Positions 27,122 to 36,461 of a stretch of DNA of 64,000 nucleotides are shown here, in pieces. Positions within the stretch are counted from its first letter, which is position 1, and each line of letters begins with the position of its first letter. Below the pieces are notes generated by a model. The model did not search any database. It worked only from the letters and a program-made list of their open reading frames with translations, and was not told where the DNA came from. The translations under genes and the position numbers were made by a program. The DNA comes from Arthrobacter sp. AZCC_0090 (GTDB lineage: Bacteria; Actinomycetota; Actinomycetes; Actinomycetales; Micrococcaceae): NCBI RefSeq assembly GCF_014207375.1, contig NZ_JACHEE010000009.1, forward strand, positions 158,740 to 222,739, written 5' to 3'.

Positions 27122-27272
27122 GGTCTCCTCTTGTAGTGTGCTGCTTGTGGTGGGCTGCAGAACCAGATCACCCTCTGATCTCCCCCATTTTCCCGCATCT
27201 GCGGCCTAGTTCGAAACCGGCCCTGAGATCGTTCCAGGAACCACCCCGTTCCGGGGCCGCACAAGGGAACAG

Positions 27273-27315
27273 AAAAGGGTGTGTCCCGCGCCCACAGCGC
27301 CGGCCACACCCTTTT
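27273..27315 (-). terminator. Terminator between adk and map
   Basis: On the minus strand AAAAGGGTGTG (27315-27305) pairs perfectly with CACACCCTTTT (27283-27273) around a loop of about 21 bases that can fold further (GCCGGCGC). The stem ends in TTTT. It lies 18 bases after the adk stop, so secY-adk forms a unit of its own. Confidence 0.75.
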
Positions 27316-27332
27316 CATCACATCGTGCGGAA

Positions 27333-27911
27333 CTAGACCGCCTTGGCCGCCTCGATGGCCAGCAACACGCGATCAGTGACCTCGTCGATGCCGCCGATGC
27401 CATCGACTTTGGTCAGGATGCCACGTTCGGCGTACTTGGCCACCACGGCCTCCGTCTGCTCGTGGTAGAGGTCCAGGCGGTGGCGGATGACGGCTTCGTT
27501 GTCGTCCGAGCGTCCGGTCTCCTTGGCGCGTCCCAGCAGGCGCGAAACAAGTTCCTCGTCGTCGGCCGTCAGCTGAAGCACGACGTCGAGCTTCTCTTCG
27601 GTGTCGGCAAGGATCTGGTCCAGGTATTCCACCTGGGCGGTGGTGCGCGGGTAACCGTCGAGCAGGAAGCCGTTTTCGACGTCGTGCTCGCTCAGGCGGT
27701 CACGGACCATCTTGTTGGTCACGCTGTCCGGAACGAAATCGCCGGCGTCCATGTACTTCTTGGCTTCGATACCCAGCGGGGTTTCGCCCTTGACGTTTGC
27801 ACGGAAGATGTCGCCCGTGGAAATGGCGACTACGCCCAAGCGCTCGGAAATCCGCTCAGCTTGGGTTCCCTTGCCCGAACCCGGAGGTCCAATGATCAGC
27901 ATTCTCGTCAT
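27333..27911 (-). CDS. adk: Adenylate kinase, short form
   Basis: A 192-residue enzyme that interconverts ATP, ADP and AMP. The P-loop GPPGSGKGTQ is at the start, DGYPRTTAQ binds AMP, and RAKETGRSDDNEAVIRHRL is the catalytic arginine region. The LID domain is the short type without a zinc finger, as usual in actinobacteria. The ATG overlaps the secY stop by four bases, the classic secY-adk coupling. A terminator follows. Confidence 0.97.
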   Translation of the reverse strand: MTRMLIIGPPGSGKGTQAERISERLGVVAISTGDIFRANVKGETPLGIEAKKYMDAGDFVPDSVTNKMVRDRLSEHDVENGFLLDGYPRTTAQVEYLDQILADTEEKLDVVLQLTADDEELVSRLLGRAKETGRSDDNEAVIRHRLDLYHEQTEAVVAKYAERGILTKVDGIGGIDEVTDRVLLAIEAAKAV

Positions 27912-29218
27912 CGCAAAAGCCCTTCGTAGTGACGTTGTTGTAGCTGCGCATCAATCTGCTTGACGGTCTCCAAGCCAACACCCACCATGATCAGGATTGA
28001 CGTGCCACCGAACGGGAAGTTCTGGTTGGCGTTGATCAGGACGAGTGCAACCAGCGGAATCAATGCCACGAAGCCCAGGTAAAGGGCACCGGGGAGGGTA
28101 ATCCTGGAAAGCACGTACTGCAGGTAGTCCGCGGTCGGTTTGCCCGCCCGGATGCCCGGAATAAACCCGCCGTACTTCTTCATGTTGTCCGAGACCTCTT
28201 CAGGGTTGAAGGTGATCGCGACATAGAAGTACGTGAAGAACACAATCATGACGAAGTACAGCGCCATGTAGATGGGGTGGTCACCCTTGGTGAGGTTGTT
28301 GTTGATCCACTCAACCCAGGGAGCCAATGACTCTCCTGCTTTGGGCCGGTTGAACTGCGCAACCAGTCCGGGCAGGTAGAGCATGGAGGAGGCGAAGATG
28401 ACGGGCACGACGCCGGCCATGTTCACCTTGATGGGGATGTACGTGCTGGTGCCGCCCACGGTGCGTCGGCCGATCATACGCTTCGCGTACTGGACCGGAA
28501 TGCGCCGCTGGGACTGCTCAACGAACACGACGAGTGCGACTGTCACCAGACCGATGGCCAACACCGTGAAGAACGTGCCCGGGCCCTTGGAACGCCAGAT
28601 GGCACCCAGGGAGGTCGGGAAGCCGGCAGCGATGGAGGTGAAGATGAGCAGGGACATACCGTTGCCCACGCCCTTCTCAGTGACCAATTCGCCCATCCAC
28701 ATGATGAGGCCCGTACCGGCCGTCAGCGTGATGACCACAAGAATCGTGGCGATGATGCTGTTATCCGGGATGATCGGCAACTGGCAGTTGGGCAGCAGCT
28801 GCCCGGAGCGAGCCAGGGACACCAGGGTGGTGGCGTTCAACAGACCCAGCGCAATGGTCAGATAGCGCGTGTACTGCGTCAGCTTCGACTGGCCCGAGGC
28901 ACCTTCTTCGTACAACTGCTGGAACCGCGGAATGACCACGCGGAGCAACTGCACGATGATGCTGGCCGTGATGTACGGCATGATCCCCAGGGCAAAGATA
29001 GAAACCTGCAGCAGTGCACCACCGCTGAACAGGTTGACGAGCTGGTAGAGGCCGCCCTGGTCCTGATTGCTTGACAAACATTGCTGAACATTTTGGTAGC
29101 TCACACCAGGCGAGGGGATAAAAGCGCCCAAGCGGAAGATTGTGATGATTCCCAGCGTGAACAACAACTTGCGTCGCAGATCAGGCGTCCGAAATGCCCG
29201 GCCGAATGCGCTTAGCAA
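27908..29218 (-). CDS. secY: Preprotein translocase subunit SecY
   Basis: A 436-residue protein with ten membrane segments forming the protein-conducting channel. Recognisable parts are the start FRTPDLRRKLLFTLGIITIFRL, the plug region near PGVSYQNV, the MGELVTEKGVGNGMS loop and the C-terminal TVKQIDAQLQQRHYEGLLR. The 187-base gap before it contains the rplO terminator and a probable promoter, so secY-adk appears to be transcribed separately from the ribosomal protein genes upstream. Confidence 0.97.
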   Translation of the reverse strand: MLSAFGRAFRTPDLRRKLLFTLGIITIFRLGAFIPSPGVSYQNVQQCLSSNQDQGGLYQLVNLFSGGALLQVSIFALGIMPYITASIIVQLLRVVIPRFQQLYEEGASGQSKLTQYTRYLTIALGLLNATTLVSLARSGQLLPNCQLPIIPDNSIIATILVVITLTAGTGLIMWMGELVTEKGVGNGMSLLIFTSIAAGFPTSLGAIWRSKGPGTFFTVLAIGLVTVALVVFVEQSQRRIPVQYAKRMIGRRTVGGTSTYIPIKVNMAGVVPVIFASSMLYLPGLVAQFNRPKAGESLAPWVEWINNNLTKGDHPIYMALYFVMIVFFTYFYVAITFNPEEVSDNMKKYGGFIPGIRAGKPTADYLQYVLSRITLPGALYLGFVALIPLVALVLINANQNFPFGGTSILIMVGVGLETVKQIDAQLQQRHYEGLLR

Positions 29219-29277
29219 GCGTCCTCCTGAGTTAAAAGTCCAAGGGTGTCGAAGGGGTCATTGAAACCCAACACCCG

Positions 29278-29283
29278 AGTCTA
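29278..29283 (-). promoter_or_regulatory. -10 element of a probable secY promoter
   Basis: TAGACT on the minus strand lies 60 bases before the secY start and downstream of the rplO terminator. A -35 could be TTCGCA with 16-base or TTGTTC with 19-base spacing. A promoter is needed here because the transcript from rplO should end just upstream. Confidence 0.45.
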
Positions 29284-29334
29284 ACGGCTTGATACGCCAT
29301 GCGAACAATCGAGGGGGTCGCGTCACACGAAAAA

Positions 29335-29374
29335 ACTCCCGGCGCGAAGGGCCGAAGCCCCTCACACCGGGAGT
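29335..29374 (-). terminator. Terminator after rplO
   Basis: On the minus strand ACTCCCGG (29374-29367) pairs with CCGGGAGT (29342-29335) and is followed by TTTTTT before CGTG, with a 24-base GC-rich loop that can itself fold. It lies 32 bases after the rplO stop and separates the spc operon from secY. Confidence 0.8.
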
Positions 29375-29405
29375 CAATTCACAGCGGGCGAACGCCCCAG
29401 AGCCC

Positions 29406-29888
29406 TTAGAGGGCTGTGGTGGTTCCGCCTGCTGCTGCAATCTTTTCAGCTGCGCTGGAAGAGAAAGCGTGGGCGGTGACGTCGACCTTGACGGTGATGT
29501 CGCCAGTGCCCAGCACCTTGACGGGCTGGTTCTTGCGAACGGCACCCTTCTCAACCAGAGACTCGACAGTGACAACGCCACCTTCCGGGAACAACTCGTT
29601 GAGCTTGTCCAGGTTGACAACCTGGAACTCAACCCGGAACGGGTTCTTGAAGCCGCGAAGCTTCGGCAGGCGCATGTGCAGCGGCAACTGGCCGCCGGCA
29701 AAGCCAGCCTTGACCTGGTATCGGGCCTTCGTACCCTTGGTACCGCGACCGGCGGTCTTACCCTTGGAGCCTTCACCACGACCAACACGGGTCTTGGCAG
29801 TCTTGGCACCCGGGGCGGGACGCAGGTGGTGGACCTTCAGAGTGTTCTGCTTGTCAGCGGCCTCTGCGGCGGTTTTGTTCTCAGCCAT
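29406..29888 (-). CDS. rplO: 50S ribosomal protein L15
   Basis: A 160-residue L15, an early assembly protein of the large subunit. [20 protein letters not shown] followed by the Gly/Lys-rich loop [21 protein letters not shown] is diagnostic, and [20 protein letters not shown] is the conserved C-terminal part. An extra N-terminal [14 protein letters not shown] precedes the core. The start shares one base with the rpmD stop (TAATG). It is the last gene before a strong terminator. Confidence 0.97.
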   Translation of the reverse strand: MAENKTAAEAADKQNTLKVHHLRPAPGAKTAKTRVGRGEGSKGKTAGRGTKGTKARYQVKAGFAGGQLPLHMRLPKLRGFKNPFRVEFQVVNLDKLNELFPEGGVVTVESLVEKGAVRKNQPVKVLGTGDITVKVDVTAHAFSSSAAEKIAAAGGTTTAL

Positions 29889-30094
29889 TACTTCGCCTCC
29901 TCTACATTCACGAGGTGCGGAACCGTGTTGAGCATTCCAACAGTCACGGCATCAGCGGTACGGACAACAGTGTGTCCGATGCGCTTGAGGCCGAGGGACC
30001 GCAGGGTTTCACGCTGGTTCTGCTTGGCGCCGATGACGCCCTTGATCTGGGTGATCTCCAACTGAGCGTCGGAGGGAGTCAGGTTCTTAGCCAT
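29888..30094 (-). CDS. rpmD: 50S ribosomal protein L30
   Basis: A 68-residue L30 with [22 protein letters not shown] and the conserved [11 protein letters not shown], ending in [13 protein letters not shown]. It lies two bases after rpsE and overlaps the rplO start by one base. L30 is a small large-subunit protein present in most actinobacteria. Nothing unusual is seen. Confidence 0.96.
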   Translation of the reverse strand: MAKNLTPSDAQLEITQIKGVIGAKQNQRETLRSLGLKRIGHTVVRTADAVTVGMLNTVPHLVNVEEAK

Positions 30095-30096
30095 GA

Positions 30097-30801
30097 CTAA
30101 ACACCTGCCTTCTGGTTCTGGAGTGCGCGCACCAGAGCAGGAGGAGCAACCTCGTCCAGCGGCAGGCCACGGCGGGCTGCCACGGAAGCGGGCTCTTCCA
30201 ATCGCTTCAGGGCGTCAACAGTCGCGTGAACGATGTTGATGGCGTTCGAGGAACCGAGCGACTTGGAGAGAACGTCGTGGATACCGACGCATTCCAGTAC
30301 CGCGCGGACCGGACCACCGGCGATAACACCGGTACCCGGGGAAGCCGGACGCAGCATGACAACGCCTGCTGCTGCCTCACCCTGCACGCGGTGCGGGATG
30401 CTGTTGCCAACGCGGGGAACGCGGAAGAAGGACTTCTTGGCCTCTTCAACACCCTTTGCGATAGCTGCCGGAACTTCCTTGGCCTTGCCGTAGCCAACGC
30501 CAACCATGCCGTTACCGTCACCGACGACCACCAGGGCGGTGAAGCTGAAGCGACGACCACCCTTGACGACCTTGGCAACACGGTTGATGGTTACAACGCG
30601 CTCTACGAACTGGCTCTTCTCGGCCTCGCGACCGCCGTCGCGGCCACCACGGCCACCACGGTCGCCGCGGCCCTGGCCACGGTCACCACGCTCGCCACGA
30701 CGGCCGCCGCGGCGGTCGTCAGTGGCAGCAGCGGTCTCAGTTGCCTCAGCAGCTGCAGCTTCAGTCACCTGAATGTCCTTTTCGTTATTCTCAACGGTCA
30801 C
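30097..30801 (-). CDS. rpsE: 30S ribosomal protein S5
   Basis: A 234-residue S5. The core (from about residue 62) has [20 protein letters not shown] and the conserved [20 protein letters not shown]5 helps decoding fidelity and carries the site of spectinomycin resistance changes. An N-terminal extension of about 60 residues is Ala/Glu-rich and then a run of Arg/Gly/Asp repeats ([16 protein letters not shown]). It overlaps the rplR stop by four bases. Confidence 0.97.
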   Translation of the reverse strand: MTVENNEKDIQVTEAAAAEATETAAATDDRRGGRRGERGDRGQGRGDRGGRGGRDGGREAEKSQFVERVVTINRVAKVVKGGRRFSFTALVVVGDGNGMVGVGYGKAKEVPAAIAKGVEEAKKSFFRVPRVGNSIPHRVQGEAAAGVVMLRPASPGTGVIAGGPVRAVLECVGIHDVLSKSLGSSNAINIVHATVDALKRLEEPASVAARRGLPLDEVAPPALVRALQNQKAGV

Positions 30802-31181
30802 AGTGCCAGCCCACCTTCGCGTGCACCGTCAGCGACGGCGGCGATGCGGCCGTGGTACTTGTTACCACCGCGGTCGAAGACAACAGCCTCGATGCCTGCA
30901 GCCTTAGCACGCTCTGCAACGAGCTCGCCGACGCGCTTGGCCTTGGCAGTCTTGTCGCCATCGAGTGCACGAAGGTCAGCTTCCAGCGTGGAAGCGGAAG
31001 CCACGGTTACACCCTTGCTGTCATCGACAACCTGGACGAAGATGTGGCGTGCGGAGCGGTTGACGACCAGACGAGGACGAACAGCCGTGCCGCTGATGCG
31101 CTTGCGGATACGAAGCTGGCGACGGCTGCGTGCAGCCGACTTGCTCTTGTTCGTACGCTTCTTGTTAATTGCGATGGCCAT
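30798..31181 (-). CDS. rplR: 50S ribosomal protein L18
   Basis: A 127-residue L18, which binds 5S rRNA. The basic start [20 protein letters not shown] is followed by [20 protein letters not shown] and the C-terminal [20 protein letters not shown]. It lies three bases after rplF and overlaps rpsE by four bases. Length and motifs are normal. Confidence 0.97.
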   Translation of the reverse strand: MAIAINKKRTNKSKSAARSRRQLRIRKRISGTAVRPRLVVNRSARHIFVQVVDDSKGVTVASASTLEADLRALDGDKTAKAKRVGELVAERAKAAGIEAVVFDRGGNKYHGRIAAVADGAREGGLAL

Positions 31182-31184
31182 GGT

Positions 31185-31721
31185 TTACTTACCAGCCTTT
31201 CCGACCTTGCGGCGGATAACTTCGCCGGCGTAACGGACACCCTTGCCCTTGTAGGGGTCGGGCTTGCGCAGCTTGCGAATGTTGGCAGCAACCTCGCCGA
31301 CCTGCTGCTTGGAGATACCAGCGACGGAGAGCTTGGTCGGCCCCTCCACCGTGAAGGTGATGCCTTCCGGAGCGGAGACATTGACCGGGTGGCTGAAGCC
31401 GAGAGCGAACTCAAGGTCAGAACCCTTGGCCTGAACGCGGTAACCAGTGCCTACGATTTCAAGCTTCTTCTCGTAGCCCTTGGTGACGCCCTCGATCATG
31501 TTGGCGATCAGGGTGCGGGTCAGGCCGTGCAGGGAACGCGAAGCGCGCTCGTCGTTCGGGCGGGTGACAGTCAAGGTGCTCTCGTCCAAGGTGACCTCGA
31601 TCGGGCTGGCTACAGTGTGGCTCAGCTCGCCCTTGGTGCCCTTGACGTTGATGACAGAGCCATCAACCTTAACTTCAACGCCGGCAGGAACGGTGATGGG
31701 GAGACGTCCAATACGTGACAT
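31185..31721 (-). CDS. rplF: 50S ribosomal protein L6
   Basis: A 178-residue L6, located near the factor-binding site of the large subunit. [17 protein letters not shown] is the typical start, and the C-terminal [20 protein letters not shown] is the signature region. Two repeated L6 domains cover residues 10-82 and 90-170. It follows rpsH by 18 bases and has a normal ribosome site (GGAAAG). Confidence 0.97.
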   Translation of the reverse strand: MSRIGRLPITVPAGVEVKVDGSVINVKGTKGELSHTVASPIEVTLDESTLTVTRPNDERASRSLHGLTRTLIANMIEGVTKGYEKKLEIVGTGYRVQAKGSDLEFALGFSHPVNVSAPEGITFTVEGPTKLSVAGISKQQVGEVAANIRKLRKPDPYKGKGVRYAGEVIRRKVGKAGK

Positions 31722-31739
31722 TATTCTCTTCCTTTCCCG

Positions 31740-32138
31740 TTACCAGACGTACGCGAGGACTTCGCCGCCCACGCCCTTCTTGCCGGCCTGCTTGTCAGTC
31801 AGGAGGCCGGAAGAGGTGGACAGGATTGCGATACCCAGGCCACCCAGCACGTGAGGCAGGTTGGTGGACTTCGCATAAACACGGAGACCAGGCTTGGAAA
31901 TGCGGCGGACACCAGCGATCGAACGCTCGCGGTTCGGACCGAACTTGAGGTCGATGGTCAGCTTCTTGCCGACTTCGGCTTCCTCTTCCTTCCAGGCAGC
32001 GATGTAGCCTTCTGCCTTCAGGATGTCGGCAACGCGTGCCTTGAGCTTGCTGTACGGCATGCTCACGGTGTCGTGGTATGCCGAGTTGGCGTTGCGCAGA
32101 CGCGTAAGCATGTCTGCGACAGGATCTGTCATAGTCAT
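31740..32138 (-). CDS. rpsH: 30S ribosomal protein S8
   Basis: A 132-residue S8, a primary 16S rRNA binder and in E. coli the translational repressor of the spc operon. [18 protein letters not shown] is the usual start and [20 protein letters not shown] the C-terminal RNA-binding region. It comes directly after rplE, with a 77-base spacer. The rpsN gene that usually lies between the two is absent. Confidence 0.97.
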   Translation of the reverse strand: MTMTDPVADMLTRLRNANSAYHDTVSMPYSKLKARVADILKAEGYIAAWKEEEAEVGKKLTIDLKFGPNRERSIAGVRRISKPGLRVYAKSTNLPHVLGGLGIAILSTSSGLLTDKQAGKKGVGGEVLAYVW

Positions 32139-32215
32139 TTGGGCTCTTGCCCTTCCTCGTAATGGTTTCCGCGTTGGCTGTTCAAACAGCCGTGGCCGGA
32201 CCTACTACGTAGTTA
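32139..32215 (-). other. Spacer between rplE and rpsH where rpsN is normally found
   Basis: No S14 gene or remnant can be read in any frame of these 77 bases. The spacer holds one small hairpin (GGCTGT/ACAGCC with loop TTGA on the sense strand, 32176-32191), followed by the ribosome site of rpsH. An S14 gene must lie elsewhere in the genome. Confidence 0.85.
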
Positions 32216-32803
32216 TTAGTCTTCGGATTTGAACGGGAAGCCAAGTGCCTTGAGCAGCGCGCGGCCTTCGTCATCGGTCTTTGCAGTGGTGACAACCGTG
32301 ATGTCCATACCGCGAACGCGGTCGATGGAGTCCTGGTCGATTTCGTGGAACATAACCTGCTCGGTCAGACCGAAGGTGTAGTTGCCATTGCCATCGAACT
32401 GCTTGCCGTTGAGGCCGCGGAAGTCGCGGATACGGGGCAGGGCGAGGGTCACGAGGCGGTCCACGAATTCCCACATACGGTCTCCACGCAGAGTTGCGTG
32501 TGCACCGATGGGCATGCCTTCGCGCAGCTTGAACTGTGCGATGGACTTGCGGGCCTTGGTTACCTGCGGCTTCTGGCCGGTGATCAGGGTGAGGTCGCGG
32601 ACAGCGCCGTCGATCAGCTTGGAGTCCTTGGCGGCATCTCCAACACCCATGTTCACAACAACCTTCACCAGGCGGGGAACCTGGTTCACGTTCGCGTACT
32701 TGAATTCCTCAACCAGGGTCTGCTTGATGGAATCGGCGTACTTCGTCTTCAGACGCGGAACGATCTTCGTTTCGACGGTGGTCTCAGACAGTGTCTCACT
32801 CAT
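32216..32803 (-). CDS. rplE: 50S ribosomal protein L5
   Basis: A 195-residue L5, which binds 5S rRNA and contacts the P-site t[23 protein letters not shown] is the conserved region near residue 40 and FSLTEQ-type [14 protein letters not shown] lies near the C-terminus. Its start shares one base with the rplX stop (TGATG). An extra 15 residues precede the core. S8 and L5 are adjacent here. Confidence 0.97.
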   Translation of the reverse strand: MSETLSETTVETKIVPRLKTKYADSIKQTLVEEFKYANVNQVPRLVKVVVNMGVGDAAKDSKLIDGAVRDLTLITGQKPQVTKARKSIAQFKLREGMPIGAHATLRGDRMWEFVDRLVTLALPRIRDFRGLNGKQFDGNGNYTFGLTEQVMFHEIDQDSIDRVRGMDITVVTTAKTDDEGRALLKALGFPFKSED

Positions 32804-33165
32804 CAGATGTCCTTCCCGGATGCCTTGGACACGCGGATACGGACGGTCTTGGAGACGCCGTCCTTCTCAACGGTCTCGAGACGGAAACCAACGCGGGTCG
32901 GCTTCTTGGTCGAGGGGTCAACAAGAGCAACGTTGGAGACGTGGATCGGGGCCTCAACGACCTCGATGCCACCGGTCTTGGTGCCGCGCTGCGACTGACC
33001 GACCTTGGTGTGCTTGGTGACGCGGTTGATGCCTTCTACCAGGACACGGTTGGTCTCGGTGAACACGCGCAGAACCTTGCCCTGCTTGCCGCGGTCGCCG
33101 CCGCGCTCCTGCTTGGCGCCAGTGATGACCTGAACGAGGTCACCCTTCTTGATCTTTGCACCCAT
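32803..33165 (-). CDS. rplX: 50S ribosomal protein L24
   Basis: A 120-residue L24, one of the first proteins in large-subunit assembly. The KOW motif region [20 protein letters not shown] is near the start, and [20 protein letters not shown] is conserved in the second half. It lies three bases after rplN and overlaps rplE by one base. Length is normal for actinobacteria. Confidence 0.96.
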   Translation of the reverse strand: MGAKIKKGDLVQVITGAKQERGGDRGKQGKVLRVFTETNRVLVEGINRVTKHTKVGQSQRGTKTGGIEVVEAPIHVSNVALVDPSTKKPTRVGFRLETVEKDGVSKTVRIRVSKASGKDI

Positions 33166-33168
33166 GGG

Positions 33169-33537
33169 TTACAGCACCTCCGGAGCCAGCGAAACGATCT
33201 TCATGAACTTCTTGTCACGGAGTTCACGACCAACCGGTCCGAAGATACGGGTACCGCGGGGGTCGCCGTCGTTCTTCAGAATCACAGCTGCGTTCTCGTC
33301 AAACTTGATGTAGGAACCATCCGCACGGCGGCGTTCCTTCTTGGTACGAACGATGACAGCCTTGACGACGTCACCCTTCTTTACGTTGCCGCCCGGAATA
33401 GCGTCCTTGACGGTTGCGACGATGACGTCGCCAATGCCTGCGTAGCGACGGCCGGATCCACCGAGAACGCGAATGGTAAGGATTTCCTTAGCACCCGTGT
33501 TGTCGGCGACCTTCAGTCGCGACTCCTGCTGAATCAA
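33169..33537 (-). CDS. rplN: 50S ribosomal protein L14
   Basis: A 122-residue L14 with [19 protein letters not shown] at the start and [16 protein letters not shown] at the end, both strongly conserved. L14 lies at the subunit interface. It is first in its transcription unit here, because a terminator and a 350-base gap separate it from rpsQ. A -10-like TAGGAT lies about 240 bases upstream. Confidence 0.97.
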   Translation of the reverse strand: MIQQESRLKVADNTGAKEILTIRVLGGSGRRYAGIGDVIVATVKDAIPGGNVKKGDVVKAVIVRTKKERRRADGSYIKFDENAAVILKNDGDPRGTRIFGPVGRELRDKKFMKIVSLAPEVL

Positions 33538-33809
33538 TTTTTACTCCTTGCGTCGCGCCGGTTCTCAGACCGAAATGGAGCATACGGAATGAGCCTTGCG
33601 GAACGGTTGATCGGGGTGTCTCTTGACCTGCCTGGATTTTGCCAGTGCGGGCCTAAACTCCCGTGCCGCCAGCATCAGCTTCCCTTGCGGAAATAACTGC
33701 GCGGGGCAGTATGCCGCGGCACGATCGTTTACGAGGTGGTTGTTGACGCACAACTGGCGCCATACAAACTCAATATCCTAGCACGCTTTATGCTAAGCAC
33801 CGAAACGCG
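33538..33809 (-). promoter_or_regulatory. Leader and promoter region of the rplN (spc) operon
   Basis: No gene is present. On the minus strand TAGGAT (33780-33775) after GC is a plausible -10; no good -35 is seen at 17 bases. The leader would be about 230 bases long, unusual for a simple promoter, so RNA-level control is possible. The rpsQ terminator lies directly upstream. Confidence 0.4.
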
Positions 33810-33845
33810 GGAAGGCCCGCATCCCTTGCGGGATACGGGCCTTCC
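33810..33845 (-). terminator. Terminator after rpsQ, end of the S10 operon
   Basis: GGAAGGCCCG pairs with CGGGCCTTCC and, after one mismatch, ATCCC with GGGAT, closing on the sense-strand tetraloop GCAA. The 15-bp stem lies 43 bases after the rpsQ stop. Only a short GCGTTTC follows, without a long T run. Confidence 0.7.
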
Positions 33846-33887
33846 TGCCAATCCATATCGCTGCCGGGCGCAAAGCCCGGCGCGGGA

Positions 33888-34187
33888 CTACTTAGCCTTT
33901 TCGAGGATCTCGACCAGGCGCCACCGCTTGGTAGCGGAGAGCGGGCGAGTCTCAGAGATCAGAACGAGGTCGCCGATTCCGGCGGTGTTCTGCTCGTCGT
34001 GAGCCTTGATCTTCGAGGTGCGGCGAATGACCTTGCCGTACAGAGCGTGCTTCACGCGGTCTTCAACCTGAACAACGATGGTCTTTTCCATCTTGTCAGA
34101 GACAACGTAGCCGCGACGCGTCTTACGGTAACCGCGCTGTTCAGCGCTGGCTGCTGCTTCCGTCACAGTTTCCTTCTGTTCGCTCAC
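33888..34187 (-). CDS. rpsQ: 30S ribosomal protein S17
   Basis: A 99-residue S17, a primary 16S rRNA binder with an OB fold. [20 protein letters not shown] and the conserved [20 protein letters not shown] are clear. The N-terminal 20 residues ([17 protein letters not shown]) are a variable acidic addition. The start overlaps the rpmC stop by four bases. It is the last gene of the S10 operon. Confidence 0.97.
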   Translation of the reverse strand: MSEQKETVTEAAASAEQRGYRKTRRGYVVSDKMEKTIVVQVEDRVKHALYGKVIRRTSKIKAHDEQNTAGIGDLVLISETRPLSATKRWRLVEILEKAK

Positions 34188-34507
34188 TTGGCGTCCTCTC
34201 CAGCCTCAGCTTCGGCCTTTTCAGCCTTGGCTTCTGCCTTCTTGGACTTCTTTTCTTCCTTGGCTTCCACAACCGGTGCGGCAACCTCGGCACGAATGCC
34301 CAGCTCGCGCTCACGGAGAACGGTGTAGATGCGTGCGATGTCCTTCTTTACCGCGCGCAGACGACCGTGGTTCTCCAGCTGTCCGGTGGCGGACTGGAAA
34401 CGCAGGTTGAACAGCTCTTCCTTGGACTTGCGGAGTTCTTCAACGAGACGCTCGTTGTCGAAACCGTCCAGCTGTGCGGGTGCGAGATCCTTCGACCCTA
34501 CTGCCAT
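34184..34507 (-). CDS. rpmC: 50S ribosomal protein L29 with a long charged tail
   Basis: L29 usually has 60-80 residues; this one has 107. The core ([20 protein letters not shown] and the [20 protein letters not shown] region) ends near residue 72. It is followed by about 34 residues rich in Ala, Glu and Lys ([20 protein letters not shown]), likely a flexible surface tail. L29 sits beside the exit tunnel next to L23. The gene overlaps rpsQ by four bases and follows rplP by two. Confidence 0.95.
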   Translation of the reverse strand: MAVGSKDLAPAQLDGFDNERLVEELRKSKEELFNLRFQSATGQLENHGRLRAVKKDIARIYTVLRERELGIRAEVAAPVVEAKEEKKSKKAEAKAEKAEAEAGEDAK

Positions 34508-34509
34508 TT

Positions 34510-34926
34510 CTATTCACCACCTTCGCGACGCACAATGCGTGCCTTCAACGGCAGCTTGTGGATTGCCAGGCGCAGTGCCTCGCGAGCTACCTCTTCATTG
34601 ACACCGGCGAGCTCGAAGAGAACGCGGCCCGGCTTGACGTTTGCGACCCACCATTCCGGAGAACCCTTACCGGAACCCATGCGGGTTTCGGCCGGCTTCT
34701 TCGTCAGCGGGCGGTCCGGATAAATGTTGATCCAGACCTTGCCGCCACGCTTGATGTGGCGGGTCATCGCGATACGGGCAGACTCGATCTGACGGTTCGT
34801 GACGTAGGCCGGGCTCAGAGCCTGGATGCCGTACTCACCGAAAGTGACCTTGGTGCCGCCCGTTGCAGCGCCGGAACGACCCGGGTGGTGCTGCTTACGG
34901 TGCTTGACTCGACGTGGGATAAGCAT
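34510..34926 (-). CDS. rplP: 50S ribosomal protein L16
   Basis: A 138-residue L16, which lies close to the A site and organises tRNA binding. [19 protein letters not shown] at the start and [20 protein letters not shown] in the middle are signatures. It directly abuts rpsC (no gap), so translation is probably coupled. Confidence 0.97.
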   Translation of the reverse strand: MLIPRRVKHRKQHHPGRSGAATGGTKVTFGEYGIQALSPAYVTNRQIESARIAMTRHIKRGGKVWINIYPDRPLTKKPAETRMGSGKGSPEWWVANVKPGRVLFELAGVNEEVAREALRLAIHKLPLKARIVRREGGE

Positions 34927-35763
34927 TTAAGCCTGTCCTCCTTCTGCCGCGGGAGCAGCAGCTTCAGCTGCCGGAGCCTCTGCAGCAACAGGTGCTGCGT
35001 CGGCTGCCGGACGGTCGGTACGACGACGGCGGTCACCACGGTCTGCGCCACCCGGGCGGCCCGGGCGGTCGCTGGGACCGCGGCCGCGGGACGGAGCAGC
35101 AGCTGCCTGCTGGGCCAGTTCCTTGGCGGTGACGTCGCCCTTGTAGATCCAGACCTTCACGCCGATGCGGCCGAAGGTGGTCTTGGCCTCGTAGAAGCCG
35201 TAGTCGATGTTCGCACGCAGGGTGTGCAGGGGCACACGGCCTTCGCGGTAGAACTCCGAGCGGGACATTTCTGCCCCACCCAGTCGACCGGAGCAAGCGA
35301 TACGGATACCCTTGGCACCCGCGCGCTGTGCGGACTGCATGGCCTTCTTCATCGCACGGCGGAAAGCCACGCGGGAAGTCAGCTGCTCAGCAACGCCCTG
35401 GGCAACAAGCTGGGCTTCCATCTCGGGGTTCTTGACCTCGAGGATGTTCAGCTGGACCTGCTTGCCGGTGAGCTTTTCGAGCTCGCCGCGAATGCGGTCC
35501 GCTTCAGCGCCGCGGCGGCCGATGACGATGCCCGGGCGAGCCGTGTGGATGTCCACGCGGACACGGTCACGGGTGCGCTCGATTTCGACCTTGGCAATAC
35601 CAGCGCGCTCCATGCCCGTGGACATGAGCTGGCGGATCCGGATGTCTTCGCGAACGAAGTCCTTGTACCGCTGGCCAGCCTTGGTGCTGTCAGCAAACCA
35701 GTGCGATACGTGATCGGTGGTGATGCCGAGTCGGAACCCGTGCGGGTTTACTTTCTGTCCCAC
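34927..35763 (-). CDS. rpsC: 30S ribosomal protein S3
   Basis: A 278-residue S3, part of the mRNA entry tunnel. It starts [20 protein letters not shown], carries the KH domain with [19 protein letters not shown], and has the S3 C-terminal domain with [20 protein letters not shown]. The last 65 residues are low-complexity, first Arg/Gly/Asp-rich ([15 protein letters not shown]) and then Ala/Glu/Pro-rich, as in relatives. It abuts rplP and rplV with no spacing. Confidence 0.97.
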   Translation of the reverse strand: MGQKVNPHGFRLGITTDHVSHWFADSTKAGQRYKDFVREDIRIRQLMSTGMERAGIAKVEIERTRDRVRVDIHTARPGIVIGRRGAEADRIRGELEKLTGKQVQLNILEVKNPEMEAQLVAQGVAEQLTSRVAFRRAMKKAMQSAQRAGAKGIRIACSGRLGGAEMSRSEFYREGRVPLHTLRANIDYGFYEAKTTFGRIGVKVWIYKGDVTAKELAQQAAAAPSRGRGPSDRPGRPGGADRGDRRRRTDRPAADAAPVAAEAPAAEAAAPAAEGGQA

Positions 35764-36129
35764 TTAGCGAGCCTCCTCTTTCTCCGGGGTAGCGACTACC
35801 ACGGTGATGTGGCTCGTGCGCTTCTTGATCTGAAATGCGCGACCCTGAGCACGCGGCTGGAACCGCTTCATGGTCGGGCCTTCATCAACAAACGCTTCGC
35901 TGATGTAGAGGTCTCCTTCGTCAAAGGCAACGCCATCGCGGTCCGCGAGGACCCGTGCGTTTGCCATTGCCGACTGAACTACCTTGAATACCGGCTCCGA
36001 AGCTGCCTGTTGGGCAAACTTCAGAATTGCCAGAGCCTCATTCGCTTGCTTGCCACGAACAAGGTTGACGACGCGCCGGGCCTTCATAGGCGTTACGCGG
36101 ATGTGACGCGCAATAGCCTTGGCTTCCAT
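35764..36129 (-). CDS. rplV: 50S ribosomal protein L22
   Basis: A 121-residue L22, whose long loop lines the exit tunnel and is a macrolide-resistance site. [20 protein letters not shown] at the start, [20 protein letters not shown] at the end. The loop sequence appears normal with no duplication. It lies 38 bases after rpsS and abuts rpsC. Confidence 0.97.
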   Translation of the reverse strand: MEAKAIARHIRVTPMKARRVVNLVRGKQANEALAILKFAQQAASEPVFKVVQSAMANARVLADRDGVAFDEGDLYISEAFVDEGPTMKRFQPRAQGRAFQIKKRTSHITVVVATPEKEEAR

Positions 36130-36167
36130 TGCTTTCCTTCTCTCGTCTAAGCCGTAGAGCGAGCGCC

Positions 36168-36449
36168 TTAGCGGCGCTTGCCCTTACGGTCGTCCTTGAC
36201 ATGGCCGCGGAATGTCCGCGTGGGAGCGAATTCGCCGAGCTTGTGCCCGACCATCGACTCAGTGACAAACACCGGGATGTGCTTGCGTCCGTCGTGAACG
36301 GCAATCGTGTGACCCAGCATGTCCGGGACGATCATCGAACGGCGGGACCAGGTCTTGATGACGTTCTTGGTGCCCTTTTCGTTTTCCCTGGCGACCTTTA
36401 CAAAGAGGTGCTGGTCAACGAAAGGACCTTTTTTCAGGCTGCGTGGCAT
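36168..36449 (-). CDS. rpsS: 30S ribosomal protein S19
   Basis: A 93-residue S19, in the head of the small subunit next to S13. [16 protein letters not shown] and [20 protein letters not shown] are diagnostic, and the C-terminal [20 protein letters not shown] is conserved. It lies 12 bases after rplB with ribosome site AGGAG. Confidence 0.97.
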   Translation of the reverse strand: MPRSLKKGPFVDQHLFVKVARENEKGTKNVIKTWSRRSMIVPDMLGHTIAVHDGRKHIPVFVTESMVGHKLGEFAPTRTFRGHVKDDRKGKRR

Positions 36450-36461
36450 GTGTCCAGGCTC

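Noticed and set aside
34474..36150. A 558-residue plus-strand frame across rplP, rpsC and rplV
   Set aside because: It is a shadow of strongly coding minus-strand ribosomal genes, has no family motif and no ribosome site.
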